DNA of 64,000 nt from Isoptericola halotolerans (GCF_013149785.1 NZ_JABEZU010000003.1:248001-312000), one strand, 5' to 3'. Shown: positions 7,372 to 16,729, counted from the first letter of the stretch. Numbers and translations: made by a program. Notes: generated by a model not told the origin, from the letters alone.

Positions 7372-8484
7372 ATGGACATCGCGGTCCCCAGGGAAGTCAA
7401 GAACCACGAGTACCGGGTGGCGATCACCCCGGCCGGGGTGCACGAGCTCACGGCGCACCGCCATCGCGTGCACGTGCAGTCGGGCGCGGGGCTCGGCGCC
7501 GGTGTGACCGACGAGGAGTACGAGGCCGCGGGCGCAGTGATCACCGCCGACGCCGACGCCACCTGGGCCGCCGGGGAGATGGTGCTCAAGGTCAAGGAGC
7601 CCGTGGCCGAGGAGTACCACCGTCTGCGGTCCGACCAGGTGCTGTTCACCTACCTGCACCTGGCGGCGGACAAGGCGCTCACCGACGAGCTCCTGGCCCG
7701 CCGCGTCACGGCGATCGCGTACGAGACGGTCCAGACGACCTCCGGTGCCCTGCCCCTGCTCGCCCCGATGTCCGAGGTGGCCGGCCGGTTGGCCACCCAG
7801 GTCGGCGCCGCCACGTTGCTCAAGGCGGCCGGGGGCAGCGGGGTGCTGCTCGGCGGGGTCCCCGGGGTTGCTTCCGGGCACGTCGTCGTCATCGGTGCCG
7901 GCGTGGCCGGGATGAACGCCGCCCGCATCGCCGTCGGGATGGGGGCGAGGGTCACCGTGCTGGACACCGACGCCGACGTCCTGCGTGCCGCGGACCGCGA
8001 GCTCGGCGGTCGGGTGCAGACGCTCGCCTCGAACCGCCTCACGCTCGCCCACGCCGTGCTGGAGGCCGACCTCGTCGTCGGAGCCGTCCTGGTCGCGGGC
8101 GCCAAGGCGCCCGTCCTCGTGCCCGACGACCTGGTGTCCCGCATGCGTCCCGGCTCCGTGCTCGTCGACATCGCCATCGACCAGGGCGGCTGCTTCGAGG
8201 GCTCACGTCCCACCACGCACGAGCAGCCCACCTATCCCGTGCACGACTGCATCTTCTACTGCGTCGCCAACATGCCCGGCGCCGTCCCCCGGACCTCGAC
8301 CTACGCCCTGACCAACGTCACCCTCCCCTACGTGGGCGCGCTGGCCGACCACGGCTGGCGTGGCGCGTTGCGGGCCGACGCGACGCTCACCCACGGCCTC
8401 AACACCCACGACGGGGCCGTCACCCAGGCCGGCGTCGCCGAGGCGCACGGCCTCGAGCAGGTTCCCGTCGACGAGGTCCTGTGA
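7372..8484 (+). CDS. ald: Alanine dehydrogenase
   Basis: 370 residues, the usual family length. It reversibly deaminates L-alanine to pyruvate and ammonia with NAD+. Conserved residues sit at the standard positions: Arg15 (YRVAITPAG), Lys75 (LKVKEP), His96 (TYLHLAA). The Rossmann motif VVVIGAGVAGMNAA follows near residue 165. The ATG at 7372 is preceded by AAAGG. A frame extension to 7270 exists but has no family support. It is divergent from an Lrp/AsnC regulator and ends in a strong palindromic terminator. Confidence 0.95.
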   Translation: MDIAVPREVKNHEYRVAITPAGVHELTAHRHRVHVQSGAGLGAGVTDEEYEAAGAVITADADATWAAGEMVLKVKEPVAEEYHRLRSDQVLFTYLHLAADKALTDELLARRVTAIAYETVQTTSGALPLLAPMSEVAGRLATQVGAATLLKAAGGSGVLLGGVPGVASGHVVVIGAGVAGMNAARIAVGMGARVTVLDTDADVLRAADRELGGRVQTLASNRLTLAHAVLEADLVVGAVLVAGAKAPVLVPDDLVSRMRPGSVLVDIAIDQGGCFEGSRPTTHEQPTYPVHDCIFYCVANMPGAVPRTSTYALTNVTLPYVGALADHGWRGALRADATLTHGLNTHDGAVTQAGVAEAHGLEQVPVDEVL

Positions 8485-8506
8485 CGCCCCCACCGGTGGG
8501 GGCGTC
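8483..8506 (+). terminator. Perfect 24-bp palindrome terminator after ald
   Basis: The arm GACGCCCCCACC and its exact complement meet without a spacer, beginning inside the ald stop codon. No U-run follows, as is common for actinobacterial terminators. Confidence 0.7.
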
Positions 8507-8527
8507 GCCCGGGAGACGGTCGCGACG

Positions 8528-8824
8528 TCAGGACGCCAGGGCGTGCCCGACGGCGCGCACCAGGCCGCTGGTGCTCACGGCACCACGGCGGTAGCGCTCG
8601 GCCGCCACGGTGAGGGCCTCGGCGACGTGCGGGCGCACGCCGGCCGTCTCGGGGCGCCACACGTCACGGTCGAAGACGGCTGTCCGACGGGCAGGACCGC
8701 GACGCAGTCGCCCGGCCAGAGGTTCGACGGCCGCGGCCACCTGCCGGCGGGCCACCATCGGACCTCGATACCTGGCGCCCGGGTTCCATCGCTGGTCAGG
8801 TCGGGTGCCGCCGTCGTCGGTCAT
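8528..8824 (-). CDS. Hypothetical protein, 98 residues
   Basis: Starts MTDDGGTRPDQRWNPGARY and continues basic and alanine-rich, with no membrane segment or recognised motif. The RTAVFDRDVWRPE and AAERYRRGAVSTSGLVRAVG stretches look like a compact helical domain. It is convergent with ald and sits 49 nt downstream of galE on the same strand. Codon third positions are strongly G/C, supporting real coding. A longer frame extends into galE antisense space and was rejected. Confidence 0.6.
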   Translation of the reverse strand: MTDDGGTRPDQRWNPGARYRGPMVARRQVAAAVEPLAGRLRRGPARRTAVFDRDVWRPETAGVRPHVAEALTVAAERYRRGAVSTSGLVRAVGHALAS

Positions 8825-8873
8825 GTCCCCATCCTTGCGCCCGGGGTCGACGGCGCGCAAGCGGTCGACGCCC

Positions 8874-9896
8874 TCAGGAGTCGGGGAAGCCCTGCGGGTT
8901 GGCGGACTGCCAGCGCCAGGTGTCGGCGCACATGTCGTCGATGGTCTTGCGTGCGTGCCAGCCGAGCTCGGTGTTCGCCCGGGTCGGGTCGGCCCAGAAG
9001 GCCGGGAGGTCTCCGGCTCGACGAGGTCCGACCTCGTAGGGCAGCTCGCGTCCCACCGCCCGCTCGAAGGCCTTGAGCATCGCCAGCACCGAGGTGCCGG
9101 TCCCCGTGCCGAGGTTGAAGGCCCGCACCGGGGTGGCCATCGAGTCCAGGTGCTCCAGGGCGGCGACGTGCCCGGCGGCGAGGTCCTCGACGTGCAGGTA
9201 GTCGCGCTCGCAGGTGCCGTCGGCGGTCGGGTAGTCGTCGCCGAACACCGTGAGCTTCTCGCGGCGCCCGACGGCGACCTGCGCGATGAACGGCATGAGG
9301 TTGTTCGGGATGCCCTGGGGGTCCTCGCCGATCTCGCCGGACGGATGGGCACCCACCGGGTTGAAGTACCGCAGCAGCGCCACACGCAGCCCGTCGGTGG
9401 CGGCCGCGACGTCGGACATGATGCGCTCGATCATGACCTTCGTCTGCCCGTACGGCGAGGACGAGGACAGGTGCTCGTAGTCCTCCTGGTAGGGCACCGG
9501 GGCGTGCTCTCCGTAGACGGTGGCCGAGGAGGAGAAGACGAGGCGTGGCACGTCGTGGCGGCGCATCGCCTCGAGCAGCGACAGGGTGGAGTCGAGGTTG
9601 TTGCGGTAGTACTCCAGCGGCTTGGCCACCGACTCCCCCACCGCCTTGAGGCCGGCGAAGTGGATGACCGCGTCGAAGGACTCGTGGGCGAACAGCAGCT
9701 CGGTCTTCTCGGCGTCCGTCAGGTCGATCGCGTGGACCGGCACGTGGGTCCCGGAGAGGGACTCCAGGCGCCCGATCACGGTCGGCTTGGCGTTGGAGAA
9801 GTCGTCGACGACGACCACGTCGTGCCCGGAGGCGATCAGGGAGAGGACCGTGTGAGAACCGATGTAGCCGGCACCGCCGGAGACGAGGACGCGCAT
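8874..9896 (-). CDS. galE: UDP-glucose 4-epimerase
   Basis: 340 residues. It interconverts UDP-glucose and UDP-galactose with bound NAD+ in the Leloir pathway and wall polysaccharide supply. The NAD motif GGAGYIG occurs at 7-13. The catalytic Ser124 (FSSSATVYG), Tyr149 and Lys153 (SPYGQTK) fall at the same numbers as in Escherichia coli GalE. Full length. It has its own leaderless promoter (TAGGCT, 7 nt before ATG). Confidence 0.95.
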   Translation of the reverse strand: MRVLVSGGAGYIGSHTVLSLIASGHDVVVVDDFSNAKPTVIGRLESLSGTHVPVHAIDLTDAEKTELLFAHESFDAVIHFAGLKAVGESVAKPLEYYRNNLDSTLSLLEAMRRHDVPRLVFSSSATVYGEHAPVPYQEDYEHLSSSSPYGQTKVMIERIMSDVAAATDGLRVALLRYFNPVGAHPSGEIGEDPQGIPNNLMPFIAQVAVGRREKLTVFGDDYPTADGTCERDYLHVEDLAAGHVAALEHLDSMATPVRAFNLGTGTGTSVLAMLKAFERAVGRELPYEVGPRRAGDLPAFWADPTRANTELGWHARKTIDDMCADTWRWQSANPQGFPDS

Positions 9897-9903
9897 GCCG
9901 CCG

Positions 9904-9909
9904 AGCCTA
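9904..9909 (-). promoter_or_regulatory. Leaderless promoter -10 box of galE
   Basis: TAGGCT on the minus strand ends 7 nt before the galE ATG at 9896. Confidence 0.5.
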
Positions 9910-9959
9910 CCCGGGTGACGGTGTCTGCCCGGGAGGTGCCCATGGACGCCGCAGGTCCG

Positions 9960-10574
9960 TCAACGGCCGAGCAGGTCGGCGAAGTCGGGCGTGTCGCCGA
10001 AGGGGTCGTCGACGCCGCCCCCGGCAGGCCGGGCGGCGACCGCGTCGGCGAGCTCACGCCCGGCCCGGGCGATGCGCCGCGGCAGGGCGGACTCGTCCTG
10101 ACCCGCCCAGTCGTCCGTCGCGGCGAACACGACGGTGGGCATCACCTGGGTGCGCAGGTAGGTCAGCAGCGGCCGCATCGAGTAGTCGAGCGCCAGGGAG
10201 TGCCGTGGCGTGCCGCCGGTGGCGCCGAGCAGCACGGGCTTCCCGGTCAGCGCGTCGGGGTCGATGATATCGACGAACGACTTGAACAGCCCCGAGTAGG
10301 TCGTGGTGAACAGCGGGCTGACCAGGATCAGTGCGTCCGCCTCGGCCACGGTCTGCAACGCCTCGGCGAGCCCGCCGGAGGGGAACCCGGTGAGCATGGC
10401 GTCCATGATCGCGTGGGCGTGCTCGCGCAGCTCGACGACCTCGACGTCGACCTCCAGCCCGGCGGCACGCAGCTCGTCGGCGGTGGCACCTGCGAGCCGG
10501 TCGGCCAGCAGGCGCGTCGAGGACGGCTGGGACAGTCCGGCGGAGACGACGGCGAGAGTGCGGTGGGTGCTCAT
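9960..10574 (-). CDS. FMN reductase, CE1759 family (partner of LLM oxidoreductase)
   Basis: 204 residues. A flavodoxin-like NAD(P)H-dependent FMN reductase, with the opening strand RTLAVVSAGLSQPSSTRLLADRL (about 5-27), the SPLFTTTYSGLFKSF flavin-binding region and GATGGTPRHSL near the middle. This family is named for its fixed pairing with CE1758-type luciferase-like monooxygenases, to which it probably supplies reduced flavin. The upstream partner's stop overlaps its ATG in an ATGA. The in vivo substrate of the pair is unknown. Confidence 0.88.
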   Translation of the reverse strand: MSTHRTLAVVSAGLSQPSSTRLLADRLAGATADELRAAGLEVDVEVVELREHAHAIMDAMLTGFPSGGLAEALQTVAEADALILVSPLFTTTYSGLFKSFVDIIDPDALTGKPVLLGATGGTPRHSLALDYSMRPLLTYLRTQVMPTVVFAATDDWAGQDESALPRRIARAGRELADAVAARPAGGGVDDPFGDTPDFADLLGR

Positions 10575-11731
10575 CGGACGGACTCCTCGGCTCGGGCGCC
10601 CGTGACGGCGTCGACGCCGTCGCCCACGTGGGTCGCGGCGGTCCGGCCGGCGGCGCGTGCGGCGGCGACGCGCTCGGCGTGGGTGGGCGGGTTCAGCGGC
10701 ACGTCGTCGGCGGGGCGCTTGGCCTCGACGATCTTGCGCAGCTCGGGCACCACCTCGCCGGCGAGCAGGTCGATCTGCTCCAGCACGGTCTTCAGCGGCA
10801 GCCCGGCGTGGTCGATGAGGAACATCTGGCGCTGGTAGTAGCCGACGTCGTCGACGAAGGACGCGTACCGGTCGATGACCTGCTGCGGGGAGCCGACGGT
10901 CAGCGGCGTCTGGGCGGAGAAGTCCTCCAGCGACGGTCCGTGGCCGTAGACCGGGGCGACGTCGAAGTAGGGGCGGAACTGCCGCACGGCCTCCTGGCTG
11001 TTGCGGTGCAGGAACACCTGGCCCCCCAGGCCGACGATCGCCTGGTCGGCACGTCCGTGGCCGTGGTGCTCGTAGCGCTGGCGGTAGAAGCGCACCATCT
11101 GGCGGGTGTGGTGCATGGGCCAGAAGATGTTGTTGTGCAGGAACCCGTCGCCGTAGTAGGCGGCCTGCTCGGCGATCTCCGGGGAGCGGATCGAGCCGTG
11201 CCACACGAAGGGCGGGACGCCGTCGAGCGGTCGCGGGGTGGCGGTGAAGCCCTGGAGCGGGGTCCGGAACTTCCCCTCCCAGTCGACGACGTCCTCGGTC
11301 CACAGCCGACGCAGCAGGGCGTAGTTCTCCACGGCCAGCGGGATGCCGTTGCGGATGTCCTGGCCGAACCACGGGTAGACGGGACCGGTGTTGCCGCGAC
11401 CCATCATCAGGTCCATGCGGCCGTCGGAGATCACCTGGAGCATCGCGTACTCCTCGGCGAGCCGCACCGGGTCGTTGGTGGTGATCAGCGTGGTCGCCGT
11501 GGACAGCGTGATGTCTTTGGTCACGCCGGCGAGGTAGCCGAGCATCGTGGTGGGGCTGGAGGCGACGAACGGGGGGTTGTGGTGCTCGCCGGTGGCGAAG
11601 ACGTCCAGGCCCGCGGCGTCGGCGTGCTGGGCGATGGTGAGCATGCTGCGCACACGCTCGCTGTCGTCCGGTGCCCGCCCTGTGGTCGGGTCGGGCGTGA
11701 CGTCGGAGACGGAGAAGATGCCGAACTGCAC
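10571..11731 (-). CDS. LLM class flavin-dependent oxidoreductase, CE1758 family
   Basis: 386 residues, a bacterial luciferase-like TIM barrel. Visible family signatures are MQFGIFSVSDVTPDP at the start, FATGEHHNPPF, TATTLITTNDPVRLAEEYAMLQVIS and GRGNTGPVYPWFGQD. It is likely an FMNH2-dependent monooxygenase fed by the downstream CE1759-type reductase. The GTG start is supported by GGGAG 6 nt upstream. Its C-terminal 40 residues are an Ala/Arg-rich tail of low complexity. Confidence 0.9.
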   Translation of the reverse strand: MQFGIFSVSDVTPDPTTGRAPDDSERVRSMLTIAQHADAAGLDVFATGEHHNPPFVASSPTTMLGYLAGVTKDITLSTATTLITTNDPVRLAEEYAMLQVISDGRMDLMMGRGNTGPVYPWFGQDIRNGIPLAVENYALLRRLWTEDVVDWEGKFRTPLQGFTATPRPLDGVPPFVWHGSIRSPEIAEQAAYYGDGFLHNNIFWPMHHTRQMVRFYRQRYEHHGHGRADQAIVGLGGQVFLHRNSQEAVRQFRPYFDVAPVYGHGPSLEDFSAQTPLTVGSPQQVIDRYASFVDDVGYYQRQMFLIDHAGLPLKTVLEQIDLLAGEVVPELRKIVEAKRPADDVPLNPPTHAERVAAARAAGRTAATHVGDGVDAVTGARAEESVR

Positions 11732-11934
11732 GATGACTCCCAGGATCGCTCACGGATCCATGCGTTTGCATGTATCGACGGGCTCAACCCGCGCTTCCTC
11801 CCGATTGTTCCCGGTCGTCGGGCTCACACCAGTGCGCGACGGGGTGACGTCACCCACAACGGCGCCCTGCAGCGGTTCTCGACTTGCGTGGCGGGCTCGC
11901 GCTCGCCAGCCTTGACCTGCACCGGCCCCCACCC
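11732..11934. other. Intergenic region between the LLM gene and the rbpA promoter
   Basis: Divergent spacer. It should hold the promoter of the LLM/FMN-reductase pair. An AT-richer patch around 11757-11780 is the best candidate, but no clear -35/-10 pair could be assigned. No open frame with coding character was found. Confidence 0.4.
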
Positions 11935-11960
11935 GGAAGAGCCGGTACGCTTCACCGGTT
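11935..11960 (+). promoter_or_regulatory. sigmaR (SigH)-type promoter of rbpA
   Basis: GGAAG at 11935-11939 and GTT at 11958-11960 are separated by exactly 18 nt, matching the actinobacterial sigmaR consensus GGAAT-N18-GTT. rbpA is a known sigmaR target in Streptomyces coelicolor. The site lies about 80 nt before the rbpA ATG. Confidence 0.6.
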
Positions 11961-12041
11961 CTTCACGCCCGCGCGGAACAACCCCCGCCGGGCGCGCGTT
12001 GGAGAACAAGGCCCCTAACCCATCGACCTGTGGAGGACGAC

Positions 12042-12386
12042 ATGCCCGACCGCTCCCTGCGCGGCATGAGCATCGGCAGCAAGAGCATGGAGTCCGACGA
12101 GGGCGTGGACTTCGCCCCGCGGTTCCAGGCCCACTACGACTGCCCCAACGGCCACACCATCATCCTGCCGTTCTCCACCGAGGCCGAGGTCCCCCCGCTG
12201 TGGGAGTGCCAGTGTGGCGGTGAGGCGCTGCTGCGTGACGCAGAGCGCCCCGAGGCCAAGCCGACCAAGCCCCAGCGCACCCACTGGGACATGCTGCTCG
12301 AGCGCCGCTCGGTCTCCGAGCTCGAAGAGCTGCTCGACGAGCGTCTCGAGCTGCTGCGCGCCGGCAAGCTGCGCCGCTCCGCCTGA
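12042..12386 (+). CDS. rbpA: RNA polymerase-binding protein RbpA
   Basis: 114 residues. RbpA binds the principal sigma factor and RNA polymerase and stabilises the open complex in actinobacteria. The N-terminal tail (GMSIGSKSMESDEGV), the core domain with the zinc ligands Cys34, His38, Cys56 and Cys58 (as in Streptomyces RbpA), the basic linker (RPEAKPTKPQRTHWDMLLERR) and the C-terminal sigma-interacting helices (SELEELLDERLELLRAG) are all present. ATG 12042 follows GGAGG by 5 nt. A sigmaR-type promoter precedes it and a strong hairpin follows, so it is a single-gene unit. Confidence 0.97.
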   Translation: MPDRSLRGMSIGSKSMESDEGVDFAPRFQAHYDCPNGHTIILPFSTEAEVPPLWECQCGGEALLRDAERPEAKPTKPQRTHWDMLLERRSVSELEELLDERLELLRAGKLRRSA

Positions 12387-12430
12387 CACACCGCCCACCT
12401 CGGGGTCGGCACCCGGTACAGAGATGAAGA

Positions 12431-12460
12431 ATGCGGTCCTCCCTCGACGGAGGACCGCAT
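12431..12460. terminator. Bidirectional hairpin terminator between rbpA and ppm1
   Basis: A 12-bp perfect stem (ATGCGGTCCTCC and its complement) with a 6-nt loop, followed by CTTTCG. It serves the convergent rbpA and ppm1 transcripts. Confidence 0.75.
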
Positions 12461-12488
12461 CTTTCGTTCCCGCGACGCTCGGCGAGCG

Positions 12489-13244
12489 TCAGGGGCGCCT
12501 CCCGCGCCCGGCCGACGCCGCACGCAGCTGTGCCCACCGGTGCCGCACACCCCACAGCGTGACCTTCGTCAGCGCCTCGACGACGATCGAGCGCGACATC
12601 TTCGAGCTCCCGGCCGCACGCTCGACGAAGGTGATCGGCACCTCGGCGACCGCTCCCCCGCCCTGCAGCACCCGCCACGTCATGTCGACCTGGAAGCAGT
12701 ACCCGTGCGACTCCACCGACCGCAGGTCCACCGCGCGGAGCGCAGCGGCCCGGAACGCCCGGAAGCCGCCCGTCGCGTCGCGCACCCCGATACCGAGGGC
12801 CCCACGCACGTAGGTGTTCCCCCCGCGCGAGAGCACCGACCGGTACCACGGCCAGTTCACCACCCGCCCTCCCGGTACCCAGCGTGAGCCGATGACCAGG
12901 TCGGGAGCGTCGTCGGCCACCAGCCGCCCGAGCAGCCGGTCCAGCTCCTCCGGGCGGTGCGAGCCGTCGGCATCCATCTCGCACAGCACGTCGTACCCCC
13001 GCTCCAGCCCCCAGCCGAAGCCGGCCACGTAGGCCGCGCCGAGGCCGCCCTTGCCCGCCCGGTGCAGCACGTGCAGCCGTTCGTCGTCGGCCGCTCTCGC
13101 CGCGGCCAGGTCCCCGGTCCCGTCCGGCGAGGCGTCGTCGACCACGAGCACGTCGACCTGCGGCGCCTCGGCGCGCAAGCGGTCGAGCAGCCCGGGCAAC
13201 GACTCGCGCTCGTCGTAGGTGGGCACGATCACCAGCGTCCTCAT
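12489..13244 (-). CDS. ppm1: Polyprenol monophosphomannose synthase (GT2)
   Basis: 251 residues. It transfers mannose from GDP-mannose to polyprenyl phosphate, making the donor for lipoglycan and protein mannosylation outside the membrane. GT2 hallmarks are [17 protein letters not shown] at the start, [12 protein letters not shown], the DXD-type [13 protein letters not shown], and [10 protein letters not shown]. No C-terminal membrane domain is present, so anchoring may depend on the neighbouring Lnt, as in mycobacteria where both activities work together or are fused (Ppm1 D1-D2). It overlaps lnt by ATGA. Confidence 0.92.
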   Translation of the reverse strand: MRTLVIVPTYDERESLPGLLDRLRAEAPQVDVLVVDDASPDGTGDLAAARAADDERLHVLHRAGKGGLGAAYVAGFGWGLERGYDVLCEMDADGSHRPEELDRLLGRLVADDAPDLVIGSRWVPGGRVVNWPWYRSVLSRGGNTYVRGALGIGVRDATGGFRAFRAAALRAVDLRSVESHGYCFQVDMTWRVLQGGGAVAEVPITFVERAAGSSKMSRSIVVEALTKVTLWGVRHRWAQLRAASAGRGRRP

Positions 13245-14995
13245 CGCTCACCCCGGCGCGTGCGGCGCTCGCGGACGGCGGTCACCAGCCCGGCCAGGGT
13301 CAGGCCCGCCCCCAGAGTGCTGATGATCCAGCCGGGCCAGTAGCCCGCCTGCACCGCCGGGGTGAGCGTGGTGCGCAGCGGCAGCGCGGCGACCATCTGG
13401 TCGGCGGTGAACAGCCCGGTGCCGGCCAGCAGGGTGCCGTCCGGCGCGACGATCCCCGAGACTCCGACCGTGGAGATCTGTACCGCGGCACGTCCCGTCG
13501 CGATGGCCTGCATGCGGGTCATCGCGAGCTGCTGGGTGGACTCGGCCGTGTACCCGAACGACGCGTTGTTGGTGGGCACCACCAGGACCTGGGCACCGCG
13601 GGCGACGGCGTCGCGGACGATCTCGTCGTAGGCGACCTCGAAGCAGATCACCGTGGCGAGCGGGACCACCGACCCGTCGTCGCGAGGCAGGTCCACCACC
13701 GCGGGCTCGACGCCGGGCAGCATGTCGGTGGACACCCGGTCGACCTGGTCGGAGAAGATCCGCACGAAGCCGCGCAGCGGGATGTACTCGCCGAACGGTG
13801 CCGGGTGCTGCTTGGCGTACCGGTCGGTGACGCCCTGACCCGCCCGCCACAGCAATGAGACGTTGTAGCGCCCGCCGGTCTCAGGGAACTCCTGGGCCCC
13901 GACGAGGATCGGCGCGCCGACCGCCTCGGCCGCGTCGTCGAGCGCGGCAGCCACCTCCGGCGCCTCCTGCGGGTCGAGGTCGGAGCCGTTCTCGGGCCAC
14001 AGCACGACGTCGAGGTCCTCGGGGCGGGAGGCCAGCACCGCGGTGCCGTCCAGGTGGTTGTTCAGCACCTCGGCGCGGTTGGCGAAGGACCCCAGCCCGG
14101 GCTCGGTGACGTTGCCCTGGACGGCTCCGGCGACCAGGACGGGTCCGTCGGCCTCGTGGGTGGCGGTCCCGGCATCGACCACCGTGGAGTCCAGCTCGGC
14201 GGTGGCGACCGGGGTGGCCCGCGGGTCCGACGGCAGCGGGAGCAGCGCGGGCGCCACCACGACCGCCGCCGCCGCGACGACCAGGATCCCCGCCGACGTC
14301 GTCGCCCGGGCTGCCGCGCCCGGGATGCGGCGGGAGCGCCGGGCGAGGACGACCCGTCCGACGGCGAGGGCGCCCAGCGCACCGGCGAAAGCCACCAGCA
14401 GCGAGGCGAGCACCGATCCCCCGAGCCAGGCCGACCGGCCGGTCGGGGCGTCGACCACGGTCCAGGCCAGCCGACCCCAGGGGAACCCCCCGAAAGGGGC
14501 TTCCGAGCGCAGCTGTTCGACCGCGACGAGCACGAGGGCGAAGGCCCCGGCACGGGCGACGGCCCACCCGGTCCCGGACCCGGGCGTGCGGAGACCGGGA
14601 AGGCGGCGCGCAGCTGTCCAGGCCGCCCCCAGCAGTGCGCCGAAGGAGGCCTGCAGCCCGGCCAGGGCCAGCCACGGGACGGTGTCGGTGGCGAAGTTCG
14701 CCCACCAGATGTGCGGCAACCAGAAGGTCAGCATCGCGACGAACCCGACGAGCGCGTTCCAGCCGGCGGCGCGCCCGGTGTCACGGCGCAGCGCCGCGAG
14801 GAGCAGGGCGACGGAGACGAGGGCCAGCGGCCAGGCCCCGACGTCGGGGAAGGCCGCCCACAGGCAGACGCCCGAGGCGACGGCGAGCAGCAGCGTGACG
14901 GGGCGGGAGGTCCACAGGTCCGCGTGCGGGACGTCGCCGGGCACCGGCGGGTCGGCGGCTGGGCCCTCGGTGCGGGGAGGCACGGTAGCGGTCAT
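13241..14995 (-). CDS. lnt: Apolipoprotein N-acyltransferase
   Basis: 584 residues. Several hydrophobic segments in the first 250 residues precede a nitrilase-type periplasmic domain. The catalytic Glu335 (LWPENGSD), Lys395 ([14 protein letters not shown]) and Cys451 ([10 protein letters not shown]) are in place. A final membrane helix lies near 550-575. It N-acylates the lipoprotein N-terminal cysteine and, in actinobacteria, is coupled to Ppm1. It overlaps ppm1 by 4 nt and follows the amidohydrolase after 3 nt, so the three form one operon. Confidence 0.94.
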   Translation of the reverse strand: MTATVPPRTEGPAADPPVPGDVPHADLWTSRPVTLLLAVASGVCLWAAFPDVGAWPLALVSVALLLAALRRDTGRAAGWNALVGFVAMLTFWLPHIWWANFATDTVPWLALAGLQASFGALLGAAWTAARRLPGLRTPGSGTGWAVARAGAFALVLVAVEQLRSEAPFGGFPWGRLAWTVVDAPTGRSAWLGGSVLASLLVAFAGALGALAVGRVVLARRSRRIPGAAARATTSAGILVVAAAAVVVAPALLPLPSDPRATPVATAELDSTVVDAGTATHEADGPVLVAGAVQGNVTEPGLGSFANRAEVLNNHLDGTAVLASRPEDLDVVLWPENGSDLDPQEAPEVAAALDDAAEAVGAPILVGAQEFPETGGRYNVSLLWRAGQGVTDRYAKQHPAPFGEYIPLRGFVRIFSDQVDRVSTDMLPGVEPAVVDLPRDDGSVVPLATVICFEVAYDEIVRDAVARGAQVLVVPTNNASFGYTAESTQQLAMTRMQAIATGRAAVQISTVGVSGIVAPDGTLLAGTGLFTADQMVAALPLRTTLTPAVQAGYWPGWIISTLGAGLTLAGLVTAVRERRTRRGER

Positions 14996-14998
14996 CGG

Positions 14999-16666
14999 TC
15001 AGGCGTCGAGGGCGTCGTACAGCACGACGCCGTCGCGGACGGTACGCAGGCACTGCGGTGCGGGTGCGCCGGGTGACAGGTCGGGCAGCAGCGGCTGCCC
15101 CGAACGGGCCTCGGGGTTCCACTGGGACAGCCGCCCCGGGGCGGACTGGACGGCGAGCTGGTCCGCCCGCCAGACGGCCAGGTGAGCGGGGGCCCCGACC
15201 CGCAGCTCGCCCGCGCCGGTGTGGTCGAGGCCTGCCAGTCGCCACCCGCCGCGCGAGTGGGCGCGGAAGGCCGCCCGTGCGCTGATCCGCTGGGAGGAGT
15301 CGGCATGGCTGATGGCGCCGCGCACCGCCTGCCACGGGTCCGACGGGGTCACCGGGGAGTCCGACCCGAACGCCAGAGGGACCCCGGCACCGGCGAGGTC
15401 GGCGAAGGGCGACAGGCTCGAGGCACGGGGCCCTCCCAGTCGCGTGGCGTACATCCCGTGCGGGCCGCCCCAGGTGGCGTCGAAGGCGGGCTGGATCGAC
15501 AGGGCGACGCCGTACAGCAGCAGCGCCGACAGGGCCGCGGCGTCGACCAGCATGGCGTGCTCCACGCGGTGGTGGCCGCTGCGCACCACGGAGGCGTCGG
15601 CCAGCCCGGCCGCGGTCTCGAGCCCGTGCATCAGCTCGTCCATCGCCCGGTCGCCGATGACGTGGAACCCTCCCTGCAGCCCGGCCTGCGAGCAGGCGAC
15701 CAGATGGGCGGCGATCTGGTCGGCGGACAGGTGGAGGACTCCGTTGGGCGAGGTGCCGGGGGCGCTGGGGTAGGGCAGGTCGGCATACGGCGCCCGCATC
15801 GCGGCCGTGCGGGACCCGATCGTGCCGTCGACCGTCAGGTCGCCGCCGGCACCGGTCAGGAAGGGCAGCTCGGCGCGCAGCTGACGCGCGTCGTCGGCCG
15901 ACGCACACAGCTCGCCGCGGTAGGCGACCACGTGCGGCAGCAGCTCGTCGGGGTCGGCGGCCAGGGCCATCAGCTCGGTCAGGCCGGCGCGGGTGTCGAC
16001 GTGCGGGGCACTCATCTCGTGCACGCCCACCACGCCGCGCGACGCGGCCTGGCGCAGCGCCTGACGATAGGCGCGGGACCGGCGTGCCGGGTCGATGTCG
16101 CGGGCGGCCGTGCGGGCCTTGACGTACGCGGGGCCCCACACCAGCCCGCTGCCGTCCCAGGAGTGCTCGTGGTCGATGCCGGTGGATGCCGCGAAGGAGG
16201 ACGACACCAGGGCGGCCTGCCCGTCGACCCGCACCGCCAGGGTGGGGCGTCCGCCGGTGGCGGCGTCCAGCTCTGCGAGGTGCGGGGCACGCTTCGCCGG
16301 CCAGGCGTGCTCGTCCCAGCCGTAGGCCAGGAGGACCTCACGGCCTCCCGGGTCGGAGGCGTCGAGCGCGCGGGCTCCGGCCGCCAGGGCGTCCAGCGCG
16401 GCCGCCAGGTCCGGCGTGGCGCGCGGCGTGAGGTCGACGGCCTCCAGCGCGAGGCCCGTGTCCAGCGTGCGCACGTGGGCGTCGACGAACCCGGGAGTCA
16501 CCAGCGCCCCGTCGAGGTCGACCACCTCGTCGGCCCGTGCGGCCAGCCCGGCCGCGGTGTCCTCGGCACCCAGCCAGGCCACGACCCCGTCGTCGACGAG
16601 GATCGCCTCGGCGAACGGGTCCGCGGAGGAGTGGACGACACCGTTGCGGTACAGGGTGGAGGTCAC
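14999..16666 (-). CDS. Amidohydrolase (YtcJ/Amidohydro_3 family) with altered metal ligands
   Basis: 555 residues, full length for YtcJ-like amidohydrolases. The composite beta domain and TIM barrel are recognisable, with PGFVDAH, DGTIGSRTAAM, GFHVIGDRAMDEL, HRVEHAMLVD and FGSDSPVTPSDPW. The family's first metal motif is HxH, but here it is His64-Val-Arg66. The position usually held by the bridging Lys aligns with Asp276. A binuclear site is therefore unlikely. It may use one metal or be catalytically reduced. Substrate unknown. It is first in the lnt-ppm1 operon, with a leaderless GTG start. Confidence 0.85.
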   Translation of the reverse strand: MTSTLYRNGVVHSSADPFAEAILVDDGVVAWLGAEDTAAGLAARADEVVDLDGALVTPGFVDAHVRTLDTGLALEAVDLTPRATPDLAAALDALAAGARALDASDPGGREVLLAYGWDEHAWPAKRAPHLAELDAATGGRPTLAVRVDGQAALVSSSFAASTGIDHEHSWDGSGLVWGPAYVKARTAARDIDPARRSRAYRQALRQAASRGVVGVHEMSAPHVDTRAGLTELMALAADPDELLPHVVAYRGELCASADDARQLRAELPFLTGAGGDLTVDGTIGSRTAAMRAPYADLPYPSAPGTSPNGVLHLSADQIAAHLVACSQAGLQGGFHVIGDRAMDELMHGLETAAGLADASVVRSGHHRVEHAMLVDAAALSALLLYGVALSIQPAFDATWGGPHGMYATRLGGPRASSLSPFADLAGAGVPLAFGSDSPVTPSDPWQAVRGAISHADSSQRISARAAFRAHSRGGWRLAGLDHTGAGELRVGAPAHLAVWRADQLAVQSAPGRLSQWNPEARSGQPLLPDLSPGAPAPQCLRTVRDGVVLYDALDA

Positions 16667-16673
16667 GGCCGAA

Positions 16674-16679
16674 AGCCTA
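16674..16679 (-). promoter_or_regulatory. Leaderless promoter -10 box of the amidohydrolase-lnt-ppm1 operon
   Basis: TAGGCT on the minus strand ends 7 nt before the GTG at 16666. Confidence 0.5.
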
Positions 16680-16729
16680 GAGCACCACGCGTCAGGGTCG
16701 CCGTCGACCTCCTCACGATGCTGTCACGA

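Noticed and set aside
10575-11771. Upstream extension of the FMN reductase to 11771
   Set aside because: It runs in the wrong frame of the LLM gene. The reductase begins at ATG 10574 in an ATGA overlap.
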